Translations under genes and position numbers: made by a program
From: Halosimplex salinum
GTDB taxonomy: Archaea > Halobacteriota > Halobacteria > Halobacteriales > Haloarculaceae
Assembly: GCF_003730195.1 (NCBI RefSeq)
Contig: NZ_QWGG01000004.1
Location: 517,269-581,268, forward strand
Direction: 5' to 3'
Length of the DNA stretch: 64,000 nt
Shown: positions 49,677-58,647 of the stretch, in pieces
How the letters are laid out: each line of letters begins with the position of its first letter
Position numbering within the stretch: the first letter of the stretch is position 1
The notes under the pieces: generated by a model
What the model saw: the letters and a program-made list of their open reading frames with translations, nothing else
Databases searched by the model: none
Told to the model about the DNA's origin: nothing

Positions 49677-51693
49677 GTGATTCTTTAGCTGTCTCCGTTA
49701 GTTCTGCTATTTTCACTTTAAACACTCGTTTCTGGCCGTCTACCACCCGTTCTACCGGTTCATCGGGTTTGTGGACTTGAATCAGCCCGAGACTTTCGAG
49801 TTTCTTGAAGCTGTAGTTGACCTTGTGGTTGGGAAGCCCGGTTGTCGACGTTATTTTCTGGATATCGTCTCCACCGTTTTTGATGCAGTTGAGAACCGTT
49901 CGGTCGACATCTCTGAGTTCCTCTTCTATAGGATCTATTGGTTGGTGATCCTCTCCAATTTCTATTATTCTATATTCCGTGTTCTCTATCCAATCGAGGT
50001 CTGAGAACGGTTCTCCATCGGAGTCGAGGTAGTAGCTGAAGTTCCCGTCCTGAGGGCTTTCACGGTCAACAGGATCAGACAGAATATTCTGAAGCTTTTC
50101 TTTGTCTCCTGTTTTGACGACGAAGGTGCATTCTCGTTGGTCTTCGTATGCTCTTCGAAGATTTTTCAGGACTTTGGCGGGCTTGGAGAGGGTACCGTGT
50201 TCGGCTTCGAGGTATGCGGTGCTTCCGTCCGGCATCTTGATGTGGCCGTCGGGCTTGTCGTCACCAGCGTCCTGATGAAGTATCTGGACTTGGAGGCCGC
50301 GATCCTCCAACTCTTCTTTAGCCTTCCTCAGTAACTCTGTGTGCTCTTTTCCGCCGGCGTTCATGCCTTTCCCCACGTATGGAGTCTTGGTTGTAGCGGT
50401 CGTGGTGGCAGGTGATGCAGCCTTCTTGATCCGCTGAAGGTCGACGTCTTCGGACTGCCAAGGGGGATAGGTATCTACGATTTTGGCCTTCTGTTTCCTC
50501 TTTGTGTCGGGTGTCTGGATGGCGGCACGGTAGTCGCCTAATCGGGCTATCTGCACTTGGTCAATGCCGTAGAGCATCCGGCTGAGTCTGGAGAGGTCTT
50601 CTGAGCCAGATGGGTCGAACACTAGTTTGGTTCGACAGTTGTTTGCGACGGCGTTCTGCATTTTTCGGGGTAGTTGTGAGAGGTATTGTGTAGCGAGCCA
50701 GCATCCCAGCTGGTATTCACGGGCCTTGCTCAGTATTTCTTCAAAATGTTGGCCTTCGCTGGGAAAGGATTGGAGTTCGTCGACGAAGAGATAGAAGGGT
50801 TCCTTGACTTCTCGGCGTTGGTAGTAACGTTTCTGTGCTGCTGCCCAGATCTTCGTGATTACGAGAGAGGTGAGAAGCTCTGTGACGGTACTGCCAACCT
50901 CTCCTTCCCGTACATCCACTAACAAGATCTTGTTCTGGTTGACTACTTGTTCGAAGTCTATATCGCTGTTTTCGGAGGCGATGATGTGCCTAACAACTTG
51001 GTTCCCGGTGAAGTCATTCAGCCTTCGGAGAAGTGGTTCGAGTTCGCGGCTTGTGAGATCATCTTTGATGCTAACGAGCTGTGACCGGAGCTCCGGATCA
51101 CTGGTGTCGTCAATTAACCGTTTGAGATCCTGTTTGTCGGTGATGCAACGCTTGATATCCAAAAGGGTGTAATTCTCGTCTTGTTCGATATTAGCTTCTA
51201 TTCCGGCACGAAATAATGTGGCGAGCACTCTTCCGAACCGGTCTCCCCAGTTGTCGCTGCGGCGTTTGAACAGCTGTATGAGATTGGAGACAATGAGCTC
51301 TACCTGATTGGATTTGGCTGCGACCGATGAATCTCGGCTGATATAGGGCTCTAAGACGTTGATCCCAATAATCGGGTCGGTGGAAGGGTTGACATAGATC
51401 AAGTCGTCTCTCCGGTCATCAGGGGCTTTAGACAGGTACTGGTCGATGAGTTTCCCTTTTGGGTTGATTATGGCAAGGCCATGGCCTTTGACTGTGTCCT
51501 GTAAGGCGACGTGGAGCAGTTCCTGTGTTTTGCCTGTACCGTTGGCTCCAGTGGTTAGACAGTGTTTCACGCGGTGTTTGTCATCGACTGCGACATTTTC
51601 CTCTACTCCCAGTATACTGGTCTGTGAACCAACGATGGTCTGTTTTGAGTTTTCAGCGTTGTAGACAAGCTTCTTGGTGTCTCCTGGTTTCAT
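49669..51693 (-). CDS. VirD4/TraD-like coupling ATPase with extra C-terminal domains
   Basis: A 674-residue protein. Walker A GANGTGKT at residues 49-56, ILLVDVREG and FVDELQSFPSEGQ (Walker B-like) and a TQYLSQLP segment identify a TraD/VirD4-type ATPase that passes DNA to the channel. Residues about 430-560 contain PDGHIKMPDGSTAYLEAEHGTL, an arrangement like a PD-(D/E)xK nuclease fold. Residues 600-674 form a winged-helix module (TTGLPNHKVNYSFKKLESL). No N-terminal membrane helix is present, unlike typical VirD4. It is last in a minus-strand operon and overlaps the gene upstream by four bases. Confidence 0.8.
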   Translation of the reverse strand: MKPGDTKKLVYNAENSKQTIVGSQTSILGVEENVAVDDKHRVKHCLTTGANGTGKTQELLHVALQDTVKGHGLAIINPKGKLIDQYLSKAPDDRRDDLIYVNPSTDPIIGINVLEPYISRDSSVAAKSNQVELIVSNLIQLFKRRSDNWGDRFGRVLATLFRAGIEANIEQDENYTLLDIKRCITDKQDLKRLIDDTSDPELRSQLVSIKDDLTSRELEPLLRRLNDFTGNQVVRHIIASENSDIDFEQVVNQNKILLVDVREGEVGSTVTELLTSLVITKIWAAAQKRYYQRREVKEPFYLFVDELQSFPSEGQHFEEILSKAREYQLGCWLATQYLSQLPRKMQNAVANNCRTKLVFDPSGSEDLSRLSRMLYGIDQVQIARLGDYRAAIQTPDTKRKQKAKIVDTYPPWQSEDVDLQRIKKAASPATTTATTKTPYVGKGMNAGGKEHTELLRKAKEELEDRGLQVQILHQDAGDDKPDGHIKMPDGSTAYLEAEHGTLSKPAKVLKNLRRAYEDQRECTFVVKTGDKEKLQNILSDPVDRESPQDGNFSYYLDSDGEPFSDLDWIENTEYRIIEIGEDHQPIDPIEEELRDVDRTVLNCIKNGGDDIQKITSTTGLPNHKVNYSFKKLESLGLIQVHKPDEPVERVVDGQKRVFKVKIAELTETAKESLS

Positions 51694-52661
51694 ACACTTG
51701 TTTCTATATTCTCCTGTTCACGGTCCGGAATCGATACTAGTCCTGCCAGTTCGACCGCCGAGATCTGGAATGGTTGTTTCAGCCTGCGGTTTCTAAACTG
51801 TTCTACCGAGTTGATTATCGGTTTGTCACGGATGCTTCGAACCGCACGGGTCTGGTATCCTTGGCCGGTATCGGGATTAGTGAATATGTTGAAGCCGCCA
51901 GAAACCTCCTTGATCCTGCTTGCTGTGTACTCTGCTGCCCCGACTACGAGGATCCGTATCGAGACGTGGAACCGAGGGCTGCCTGCTTTACTGTCGATTT
52001 GACGTGCCTGCTGTTTCTCCCTGGGTGTTGCGTCACGGTCAGACCACGGAAGCATTCCTACCTTCTCACTACGTAAGTTCCGGCTCTCACGGGAGGCTTC
52101 ACGGTGCCATAGCCGTCTCTGTACGGGTTGACCAGCGACCGGCTTGAACAGTACTTGAATAGCTATACGGCTGTCACGCATTGCATGACGGTGGAGCGCC
52201 GTAACCACGGAGTTGATCGGCGGTGCTTCGAACTCGGTTTCCAAAGGGTAGACCTCTTTCCGCCGAAGACTCAGGACTCCGAGTCCAACGGTATCACCCT
52301 TGTTTAGAGGTAACTCCCTGGTTCCGGTTTCGAATCCGATTCCAGGGATCTGTTCGTTCAACTGTGTACGCAGTTTCCGTTCCAGTCTGGCGGTGGGAAC
52401 AGCGAACTGGAGACGGATCTTTTCTGGAGTAAACCGTTGGATCTCGTATCCGATGACAGGTGAGGTATTCTTGATTCCCAGTAGCTGGGTTTGATACTCT
52501 GTGACTGTCTTCACGAACCGATCAAGTGATACCGGCAGGTCTTGGTCGGCCGGCGGATGAACCTCAACAAATCTAAACTCTTGATTTGGCTGAGACAGTC
52601 GTTGAACCGTAGGGTTGTCGAGTCTGACGTAGCTGTCTCTGAAGCGATTGAAGAAATCCAT
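51690..52661 (-). CDS. conjugation-operon protein of unknown function
   Basis: A 323-residue protein with no membrane helix and a beta-rich pattern. The N-terminus (MDFFNRFRDSYVRLDNPTVQ) and a final SIPDREQENIETSV are the only distinctive parts I can cite. It overlaps the VirD4-like gene by four bases and lies eight bases from the VirB4-like gene, so it is embedded in the T4SS-like operon. A structural or adapter role between the two ATPases is plausible. Confidence 0.55.
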   Translation of the reverse strand: MDFFNRFRDSYVRLDNPTVQRLSQPNQEFRFVEVHPPADQDLPVSLDRFVKTVTEYQTQLLGIKNTSPVIGYEIQRFTPEKIRLQFAVPTARLERKLRTQLNEQIPGIGFETGTRELPLNKGDTVGLGVLSLRRKEVYPLETEFEAPPINSVVTALHRHAMRDSRIAIQVLFKPVAGQPVQRRLWHREASRESRNLRSEKVGMLPWSDRDATPREKQQARQIDSKAGSPRFHVSIRILVVGAAEYTASRIKEVSGGFNIFTNPDTGQGYQTRAVRSIRDKPIINSVEQFRNRRLKQPFQISAVELAGLVSIPDREQENIETSV

Positions 52662-52669
52662 GGACGTAG

Positions 52670-55063
52670 TCAGTTCCCCTGTTTTGCGTGCCAGACATCG
52701 AGGCTTAGCACCAGTATCCAGACCGGTTCAAGAACCACATATGTGAAAACCCAGATCCCGATGATATCTAACAGGGTGCCGTTCAGAGGCAGCTGGTTCA
52801 GCCCGAGTATCGGTTTCAACATCTCCTGTTGGTAGAGAAACACGGAGACAGGCAGTCCGGCTAACAGCAGGTACTCGAACCACCCCAAAGAGGCTCCAGA
52901 GACGATCCAGACCATTTCCCAATAACCGTAGCCCTCTGATTTTGAGTCTGTACTCTTCTTAGAAGGATTATTTCCTCCGTCAGTTCTCTGCTTCTTCCTG
53001 TTTTTACTCTGCTGTCTGTCTGACTGAGATTCCTCTACTACAGTATTCTCCGAAGGTTCTGCTTGTTCTCTGGATTCACCGTATTCTATCACTCGGTGTT
53101 CCTCTTCTGAGGATTCAACTCGGATCCGGGAGTTTACCGGCCCCTGAATCAAGGCCTCGCTGAACTCTACTTCGGTGCCTGTCCGTAGTTTCCGTAATTC
53201 GGTTCTCTGCAGTTCTGAGAGTGGGAAGAAGTCGCTGACAGGGCTGTCCACTTCTCGCTGTCTGAAGAACAGGTTACAATCGGTGTTCTTCAGGATGTTT
53301 CTTCCTTCGTTAGACCGAGTGAACTCGTCAGCGTTCTGTGTGACCAGTGTTACCGCTATGTTCCGGTCACGGCTTTCACGGACCAGGGTAGAAACCGCTT
53401 GAAGACCTCTTGTATGGATGCCGTTTCCTTTGTTGACGATCCGGTGGGTCTCATCGACCACTACGAGAGTCTTCCTGTCGGTCTGTGCTGCCTGTCTGTA
53501 GACATGTCTCACTGTCTCCGCTAAGTCCTCAGTGTTGTCCTTCGACGGATCCTCAACGGTGTAACGGACGATATCGGTCTCCGGCTCCGGATAGCTGTCG
53601 CCGACAAAGTATGTTTCACCGCCTAAGGCGCTGATGAGCTTGCCGTAATCCCGTTTCTTAGGGTCGACTACGTAGATCTCCAGGTCTTCGGTTCTTCTGT
53701 ACGACCTGAGAAGCATCAGTTTAGTCCAGTAAGTCTTTCCAGACCCGATTTTACCCATCACGGTGGTGTGGCCGGCTTCCCAAGTAAACCGGTCCAGAAC
53801 GACAGGAGTGCTGTTCCTACGTTTTCCGTACACAACCCCTGATCTTTCGATTGTGTCCTGGGTGGCGAAGCAGAAGCCGGTTGCTGCGGAACGTGCTGGA
53901 ACGATCTCTGTCCTGCTGAACCGGCCGGAATGGAATGCTGAAACCCGTTTGAACGCTTTACCCAGATTTCGGGGTTCACGGGTATCTACACGGAATCGGT
54001 CTAAGACTGTCTGGACTGATTCCAGTGTTCTCCTGGCTTCGGCATCGGAACTGCCTCGAACAGTGATGTAGATGCCGTAGTTGACCAAGGTGTCTCCGCT
54101 GGCGTCGAGATCTATCATGTCTTCCAGGTCGTGTTTCTGCTGCCGTAGATCTGCCTGGCGTGACGGCTTTTTTGATGAGGAGAGTTCGGAGTCGATCCGT
54201 GCCAGCATCCGATCCATCCAGGTCCGTTGAGTATTGGAGACCGGGCTTACCGTTTGGACAACATCTACCATTCCAGGATGTTCTGCGCCCAGAATATTTG
54301 CTATCCAGCCCAGAGGAAGCTGTTCAGGATACTTATCGACGTAGAGCACCCGGTTAACGTTGTTCTGTCCACGGCTCACAGTACACGTACTTCCACTGAA
54401 CCGGGCTTTTCCCAGATACAACTGTTTTACCGCCGATTTTAGGTTTGACTCGGTCAGGCGCTCGGCCTGAAGATCCGCTCCATTCAATAGCCCCTGAATC
54501 TCTCCACACCTACTCTTGACCTTGTAGTGGTTCTGTTTCAACGAGGAACCGGACTCCTTTACCACAACGTAGTGGCGGGTGGCGACCGCTGAGTCTCTAA
54601 CCCCGTCGCTGTAGCTTGAAAGATCAACTGTTTGTTGACGTGAGTGGATCTGTACTTCGTCGCCGATCTCATCAAGCAACTGTTTGACTGTTCTCAGGTT
54701 GGCTTCTTTACCGGTGTCAGAAGCATACTCCAAGTCGAGAGAGGATACCTCTACGATTCCGACGACAGTGTCATCACTCAGAACCACCAAACCATCGACA
54801 AACTTCGATATCTTGGGGGAGGAGACACTGGATATACCGAGAACCCCGGTTAGTCCATCGACGAGGTAACGCTCTATCGTTTTTCCACCAGGTTCGAACT
54901 CCGCGAACAGGGCTCCAAGGATGATACCTGCTGTTGCGCCAGGTCCATCTCCGAAGTACCAGCCGATCCCGGTTAGGATAAATCCTCGGAGGACATCCCA
55001 GACGGTGTACCTGTCCAGATACTTCAACCTCGGATTGATCGATGAAGGGAACTCGGACCACAT
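52670..55063 (-). CDS. VirB4/TraC-like conjugation ATPase with membrane segments
   Basis: A 797-residue protein with two short hydrophobic segments near the N-terminus, about 23-56, then the VirB4 core. Walker A is GKIGSGKT (about 436-443), followed by Walker B TLVVVDETHRI and a TLVTQNADEF motif. The C-terminal 80 residues add two further hydrophobic segments, WEMVWIVSGASLGWFEYLL and IIGIWVFTYVVLEPVWIL, after a polar linker (SDRQQSKNRKKQR). VirB4 proteins power substrate transfer and pilus assembly. The membrane anchors in the same chain are unusual. It follows the VirB6-like gene by three bases. Confidence 0.85.
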   Translation of the reverse strand: MWSEFPSSINPRLKYLDRYTVWDVLRGFILTGIGWYFGDGPGATAGIILGALFAEFEPGGKTIERYLVDGLTGVLGISSVSSPKISKFVDGLVVLSDDTVVGIVEVSSLDLEYASDTGKEANLRTVKQLLDEIGDEVQIHSRQQTVDLSSYSDGVRDSAVATRHYVVVKESGSSLKQNHYKVKSRCGEIQGLLNGADLQAERLTESNLKSAVKQLYLGKARFSGSTCTVSRGQNNVNRVLYVDKYPEQLPLGWIANILGAEHPGMVDVVQTVSPVSNTQRTWMDRMLARIDSELSSSKKPSRQADLRQQKHDLEDMIDLDASGDTLVNYGIYITVRGSSDAEARRTLESVQTVLDRFRVDTREPRNLGKAFKRVSAFHSGRFSRTEIVPARSAATGFCFATQDTIERSGVVYGKRRNSTPVVLDRFTWEAGHTTVMGKIGSGKTYWTKLMLLRSYRRTEDLEIYVVDPKKRDYGKLISALGGETYFVGDSYPEPETDIVRYTVEDPSKDNTEDLAETVRHVYRQAAQTDRKTLVVVDETHRIVNKGNGIHTRGLQAVSTLVRESRDRNIAVTLVTQNADEFTRSNEGRNILKNTDCNLFFRQREVDSPVSDFFPLSELQRTELRKLRTGTEVEFSEALIQGPVNSRIRVESSEEEHRVIEYGESREQAEPSENTVVEESQSDRQQSKNRKKQRTDGGNNPSKKSTDSKSEGYGYWEMVWIVSGASLGWFEYLLLAGLPVSVFLYQQEMLKPILGLNQLPLNGTLLDIIGIWVFTYVVLEPVWILVLSLDVWHAKQGN

Positions 55064-55066
55064 AAT

Positions 55067-56080
55067 TTAGTCACCACCCTGGTTTCTGAACCGGTTTCCA
55101 CGGTTTCTCCCGTCATTCCGCTCTCGATCATAGCTCTGGCTTCTCTGATTGTTGTGAAGACGGTTGACGCCCCGCCTAACACCGCTACTGAACTTCTTGG
55201 TCCCTCCGCGGACAACTCTGGTCATCGGCGCGAAAACGACCGCTCCAGCACCCAGCAGGATCAAGGGCAGCGCGAAGAGAAGTGCTATACCGCCAAGACC
55301 CCAGAGATAGTGAGGAGTATCCATCATCGAACTCCCCATTAATGCCATGGTTAGGTCGAGAACCACAACGTTGAGAGGCCCAATCAACAAGCAGGCAACC
55401 CAGATACTAGTCAAGGCATCTGCGTACCGTCTGAACGGCGGTGTAACCGCCATCAACGCAATCAAGGGAGACAGCGCCACACCCAGCATGAGGTAGAAAT
55501 CCCGTGCGACGAAGATCATCACAGTACCCAACAACAGGAACACATCGATATACAGCACCAGCAGAATCTCGAAGCTGAACCGTGAAGTCTGGACAATATT
55601 AGAGCCTTCGGGAGCTAAAGCCGCTGCGGTGGAGTTCGAAAGCTCAACAGGATAGTACAGCAGCTCCGGGGCTACAGCACCGAACGCCACAGCAACCAGA
55701 AGAGAGACCAACGGCCGGACACCGTCAACCCGGTCGAACATATGCATAGCGCCGATCCAGACAGCGGCAGCCGTAGCTAATGCCAACGAAACCAAGAACA
55801 CATCTTGATGAATCTCAAGTACAGCCGGTTGTTTCACATCCGGATAGCTCACGAATATCCGGACTAAGATAGCGTTCAAGGTTTCAGCTAAGCTCTTCAC
55901 CAAGTCCATCAGAACCGACGCAATTGCTTCCTTAAACTGCTCACCGAGATCCATAATCCCACTTTCTTCCTTCCCAGGGATTTGTTGACTAACAGCGGTC
56001 GAATTGTTTGAGGCAGCTACACCGCCAGTGAATCCGCTGAAAAGGGTTAAGAGCACGGCTGCTAAGCCGATCGGTTTCAT
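55067..56080 (-). CDS. VirB6/TrbL-like polytopic membrane protein
   Basis: A 337-residue protein with an N-terminal signal (MKPIGLAAVLLTLFSGF...AAS) and about six or seven membrane helices between residues 90 and 285. It ends in a basic, Arg/Asn-rich cytoplasmic tail (RRGVNRLHNNQRSQSYDRERN). The layout matches VirB6/TrbL T4SS channel components, although sequence similarity in this class is always weak. It sits between the pilin-like and VirB4-like genes with gaps of three bases on each side, as in bacterial T4SS operons. Confidence 0.7.
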   Translation of the reverse strand: MKPIGLAAVLLTLFSGFTGGVAASNNSTAVSQQIPGKEESGIMDLGEQFKEAIASVLMDLVKSLAETLNAILVRIFVSYPDVKQPAVLEIHQDVFLVSLALATAAAVWIGAMHMFDRVDGVRPLVSLLVAVAFGAVAPELLYYPVELSNSTAAALAPEGSNIVQTSRFSFEILLVLYIDVFLLLGTVMIFVARDFYLMLGVALSPLIALMAVTPPFRRYADALTSIWVACLLIGPLNVVVLDLTMALMGSSMMDTPHYLWGLGGIALLFALPLILLGAGAVVFAPMTRVVRGGTKKFSSGVRRGVNRLHNNQRSQSYDRERNDGRNRGNRFRNQGGD

Positions 56081-56083
56081 CTT

Positions 56084-56446
56084 TCAGGCACCTCCTCCAC
56101 ACAGCGGATCCGAAATGATCGCAACAATCCCCTCACTCAGAATCACGATCACCAAACCAACTGTGGCGTTTGCAAAGACCCTGCGCGCACGTCTCTGAAG
56201 CTCTGGTGACCCGGACAGCCAAAGCAGACCGCAGTAACTGTAGATCAGGCCTGCGAGCGGAAGCGCAAGGGTCAACGCCAGGCTCTGCAAATTGTTGATA
56301 AGAACAATTAGGTCTCCGATGGCGGAAGGCGGTACTCCTGAACAGTCATGGCCGTTAGTCTGTGCTGCAGCCTGGCCCGTTAATAGCCACAAGGCAAGGA
56401 TCAGTTGAACACTGAATTCACAGATGTATGCGATCTGTTTTTGCAT
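56084..56446 (-). CDS. VirB2/TrbC-like pilin candidate
   Basis: A 120-residue protein with a signal peptide (about 1-28, LILALWLLTGQAAAQ), then a short polar segment with DCSGVP and two hydrophobic helices (about 50-72 and 89-112) separated by the basic loop PELQRRARRVF. A signal plus two helices with a positively charged inter-helix loop is the VirB2 pattern. Three or four Cys near the ends are additional. It is the first gene of the minus-strand operon, next to the regulatory region 56531-56575. Confidence 0.65.
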   Translation of the reverse strand: MQKQIAYICEFSVQLILALWLLTGQAAAQTNGHDCSGVPPSAIGDLIVLINNLQSLALTLALPLAGLIYSYCGLLWLSGSPELQRRARRVFANATVGLVIVILSEGIVAIISDPLCGGGA

Positions 56447-56530
56447 GGATTCAGAACACAGGTAGCAATGGACAGATATTAGTCTGGATCTCAGGAATTA
56501 TGGAGAAAACGGAGTTAAACGGCGTATAAT

Positions 56531-56575
56531 CGGTATTTCATACCGGCTCTATTTGTTAATAAACTGATTAACAAA
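56531..56575. promoter_or_regulatory. double inverted repeats between divergent genes
   Basis: CGGTAT-TTC-ATACCG (56531-56545) and TTTGTTAAT-AAACTG-ATTAACAAA (56552-56575) are both perfect dyads. They lie between the T4SS-like operon start (56446, minus) and 56606 (plus), and look like operators for one or two repressors controlling both directions. Confidence 0.65.
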
Positions 56576-56605
56576 GGCTCGTGGGTTCTGTAGATTTCGC
56601 AGATT

Positions 56606-57220
56606 ATGACTTCAGACCAGATCTGGAGCCATGAAGTAACGTACCATCCTGAAGACGTTCAGGACAGGAGCAAATGTCACAGCCCGGACTACAGGGTGTA
56701 TCTGCCAGACACAATCAAGAAGCTGGGTCTGGGAAAAAATGTTTACGCTGTTGTCGAAAGAGAAGTTCAGGACGGGATACCTTATCTCAAGGGTAGTAAG
56801 CTGACCGAGGAAGACGATGAAACGCCCGACTCCGACTCAGTTTACGAGATATTCATAGACGGTTCGAGCCGTCTCCGAGTCACTCTGTCATCCGACTGGG
56901 TGGACGAGTTCATTGAGTACGATGGTGACGACATCTTCGCAGTCGAGGTCAATGAGATCGATGATGAGTTCCGGATCTACAGGAACGACGACTACGATAC
57001 GCGGAAGCAAGAGCTCAGTGAGCGAGGGATTTCTCCGCGACTCGGTAAGCCATTGGTCTTGGGTTCGGCAATGTTCTACAAGACCAGGTACTCGGAGACA
57101 AATAGTCTGAGAGAAGGTTTTGGTGATGACGTTGACGACGATGGCCCTGGGGATGACGATGAGTGGAACACCAAGGATGCGGTAAACAACGATAACGGAA
57201 CTCCGCCTACGCCACCTTAA
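56606..57220 (+). CDS. acidic element protein, function unknown
   Basis: A 204-residue protein. The first 125 residues have a strand-rich pattern with PDYRVYLPDTIKKLGLGKNVYAVVERE, which could be an AbrB-like DNA-binding fold, though this is weak. The C-terminal 40 residues are Asp/Gly-rich and probably disordered. The gene starts just right of the double operator and could encode the local regulator. No family is confidently recognised. Confidence 0.6.
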   Translation: MTSDQIWSHEVTYHPEDVQDRSKCHSPDYRVYLPDTIKKLGLGKNVYAVVEREVQDGIPYLKGSKLTEEDDETPDSDSVYEIFIDGSSRLRVTLSSDWVDEFIEYDGDDIFAVEVNEIDDEFRIYRNDDYDTRKQELSERGISPRLGKPLVLGSAMFYKTRYSETNSLREGFGDDVDDDGPGDDDEWNTKDAVNNDNGTPPTPP

Positions 57221-57244
57221 CGCTGACCGTTCATCTGAAACACG

Positions 57245-58291
57245 GTGTTCCCGTGGACATTACCCGTTTTCTGCCTCTCTTCGTGGATACAGAGGTGGTA
57301 CACAATTAAAGGAGAAAAGTACACGTTTCGCGATTTAGATGAACTCTATCAAACCGCAGAAGATCTACCTGATGTAGGTCGAGAAGATGTTTACGCCCAT
57401 CACACCGAGGAAGATGAGTGGGAGAAGGTTCCGTACCGAGACAGTTTGTGGACTGACGACCTCAGAGCTACAGGCGTAGTCTCCAGCAACGACGACTTCT
57501 ACAACGTTATCCAGTACGGCGAGATCTTGGATACGGTCGGTGACGCCGCAGAGAGACATGGCTTAGGCGTAAAGGGAGAGGTATCGGTTTCTCCTACAGC
57601 CCACAAAATGAGTACGAAGCTTGATTTCGACCAGCAGGTCTACGCCAACCAGGATGACCCCATTGACCTAGGGCTGAAGATTCGGAGCGGACACAGCGGT
57701 TTCCACGCCTTGAAGTACGATATAGGGGCGGAACGCCAAGTCTGTTCTAACGGTATGATGGCATTCATCTCCGATCTACATTTCGAGCAGACACACGGTG
57801 AACCATTCCAACCCGGAAAAGCCTACAACGCTGTTGACGCCGTCGTAGAGTCGCCTGCGGAGATCGAGCACCGATTAGCAGAAGCACAGAACCTTGAGCT
57901 CCTGAACCAGGACGAAGCACTGCTCGTCCTGATGGATACAGGGGTCGACCGGTATCTTGAGCAACCAGTACCAGACCTACTGAATGCACTGCACAGCGAA
58001 GTCGATGACCCGGAAAACCCGACGCTTTGGGAGACTTACAACGCAGGTACACGGGCGCTCACACACTACACTCGTGACGTCCCAGAATACGACTTGGATC
58101 AAGGGTTCGAAAGTCTCTCCCAACTGTTGGAGAATGGTGCCTCGGAGATACCGGACCCGGAAAACCTTGGTAAGGAAGCAGTCAGCCGGCGCAGCCAACA
58201 ACTGGTCGAGCAAGACGGTGTGGAACCGTATTGGGAGGACGAAGTTGAAACCCTGAGAGAACTCCGCCAACAACACGAACTCCAGATTTGA
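57245..58291 (+). CDS. DUF932-like phage/plasmid protein
   Basis: A 348-residue protein. The segment KIRSGHSGFHALKYDIGAERQVCSNGMMAF (from about residue 142) is typical of DUF932-like proteins of viruses and plasmids; the catalytic or structural role of this family is unknown. The C-terminal 90 residues are helical and acidic (DLDQGFESLSQLLENG). The GTG start is not certain, because the first 17 residues look unlike the rest. It belongs to a run of plus-strand genes 56606-58647. Confidence 0.7.
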   Translation: MFPWTLPVFCLSSWIQRWYTIKGEKYTFRDLDELYQTAEDLPDVGREDVYAHHTEEDEWEKVPYRDSLWTDDLRATGVVSSNDDFYNVIQYGEILDTVGDAAERHGLGVKGEVSVSPTAHKMSTKLDFDQQVYANQDDPIDLGLKIRSGHSGFHALKYDIGAERQVCSNGMMAFISDLHFEQTHGEPFQPGKAYNAVDAVVESPAEIEHRLAEAQNLELLNQDEALLVLMDTGVDRYLEQPVPDLLNALHSEVDDPENPTLWETYNAGTRALTHYTRDVPEYDLDQGFESLSQLLENGASEIPDPENLGKEAVSRRSQQLVEQDGVEPYWEDEVETLRELRQQHELQI

Positions 58292-58305
58292 GAGGGTAAG
58301 AATCG

Positions 58306-58647
58306 ATGACTGATTACAGCGATGAGGAGCCGTTGGCTTCTTGGGAAGCGGCCTTCCTTCCGGATTGGGAGTGGGAGGCTTACGACAAAGTCGAAGACGA
58401 GAACGGGCTCTACTTCGGACGGGTACGGAGTCCGAACACGTATGACCGGTGGGAGTACGGCTACTTCAACAGGGAACAGTTGGAGGAGGCCGGTGCCTAC
58501 AGAACTGACTTAGATCCGGACAGTGAGGAACCGTTGTTCCCTGATGGAGGCGAGATCAAAGATCTGGTAGCAGTGTACGAATCTGAGATTGATGCCTTGC
58601 AGAGCTTGGAGCCTGACAGAGACAAGTACAGAGGTGAACACCGTTGA
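58306..58647 (+). CDS. small element protein, function unknown
   Basis: A 113-residue acidic protein with many aromatic residues, including WEWEAY and EYGYFNREQL. No transmembrane segment or catalytic motif is visible. The start is 14 bases after the DUF932-like stop, and the stop overlaps the next frame by a TTGA. It probably belongs to the same transcript. Confidence 0.6.
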   Translation: MTDYSDEEPLASWEAAFLPDWEWEAYDKVEDENGLYFGRVRSPNTYDRWEYGYFNREQLEEAGAYRTDLDPDSEEPLFPDGGEIKDLVAVYESEIDALQSLEPDRDKYRGEHR

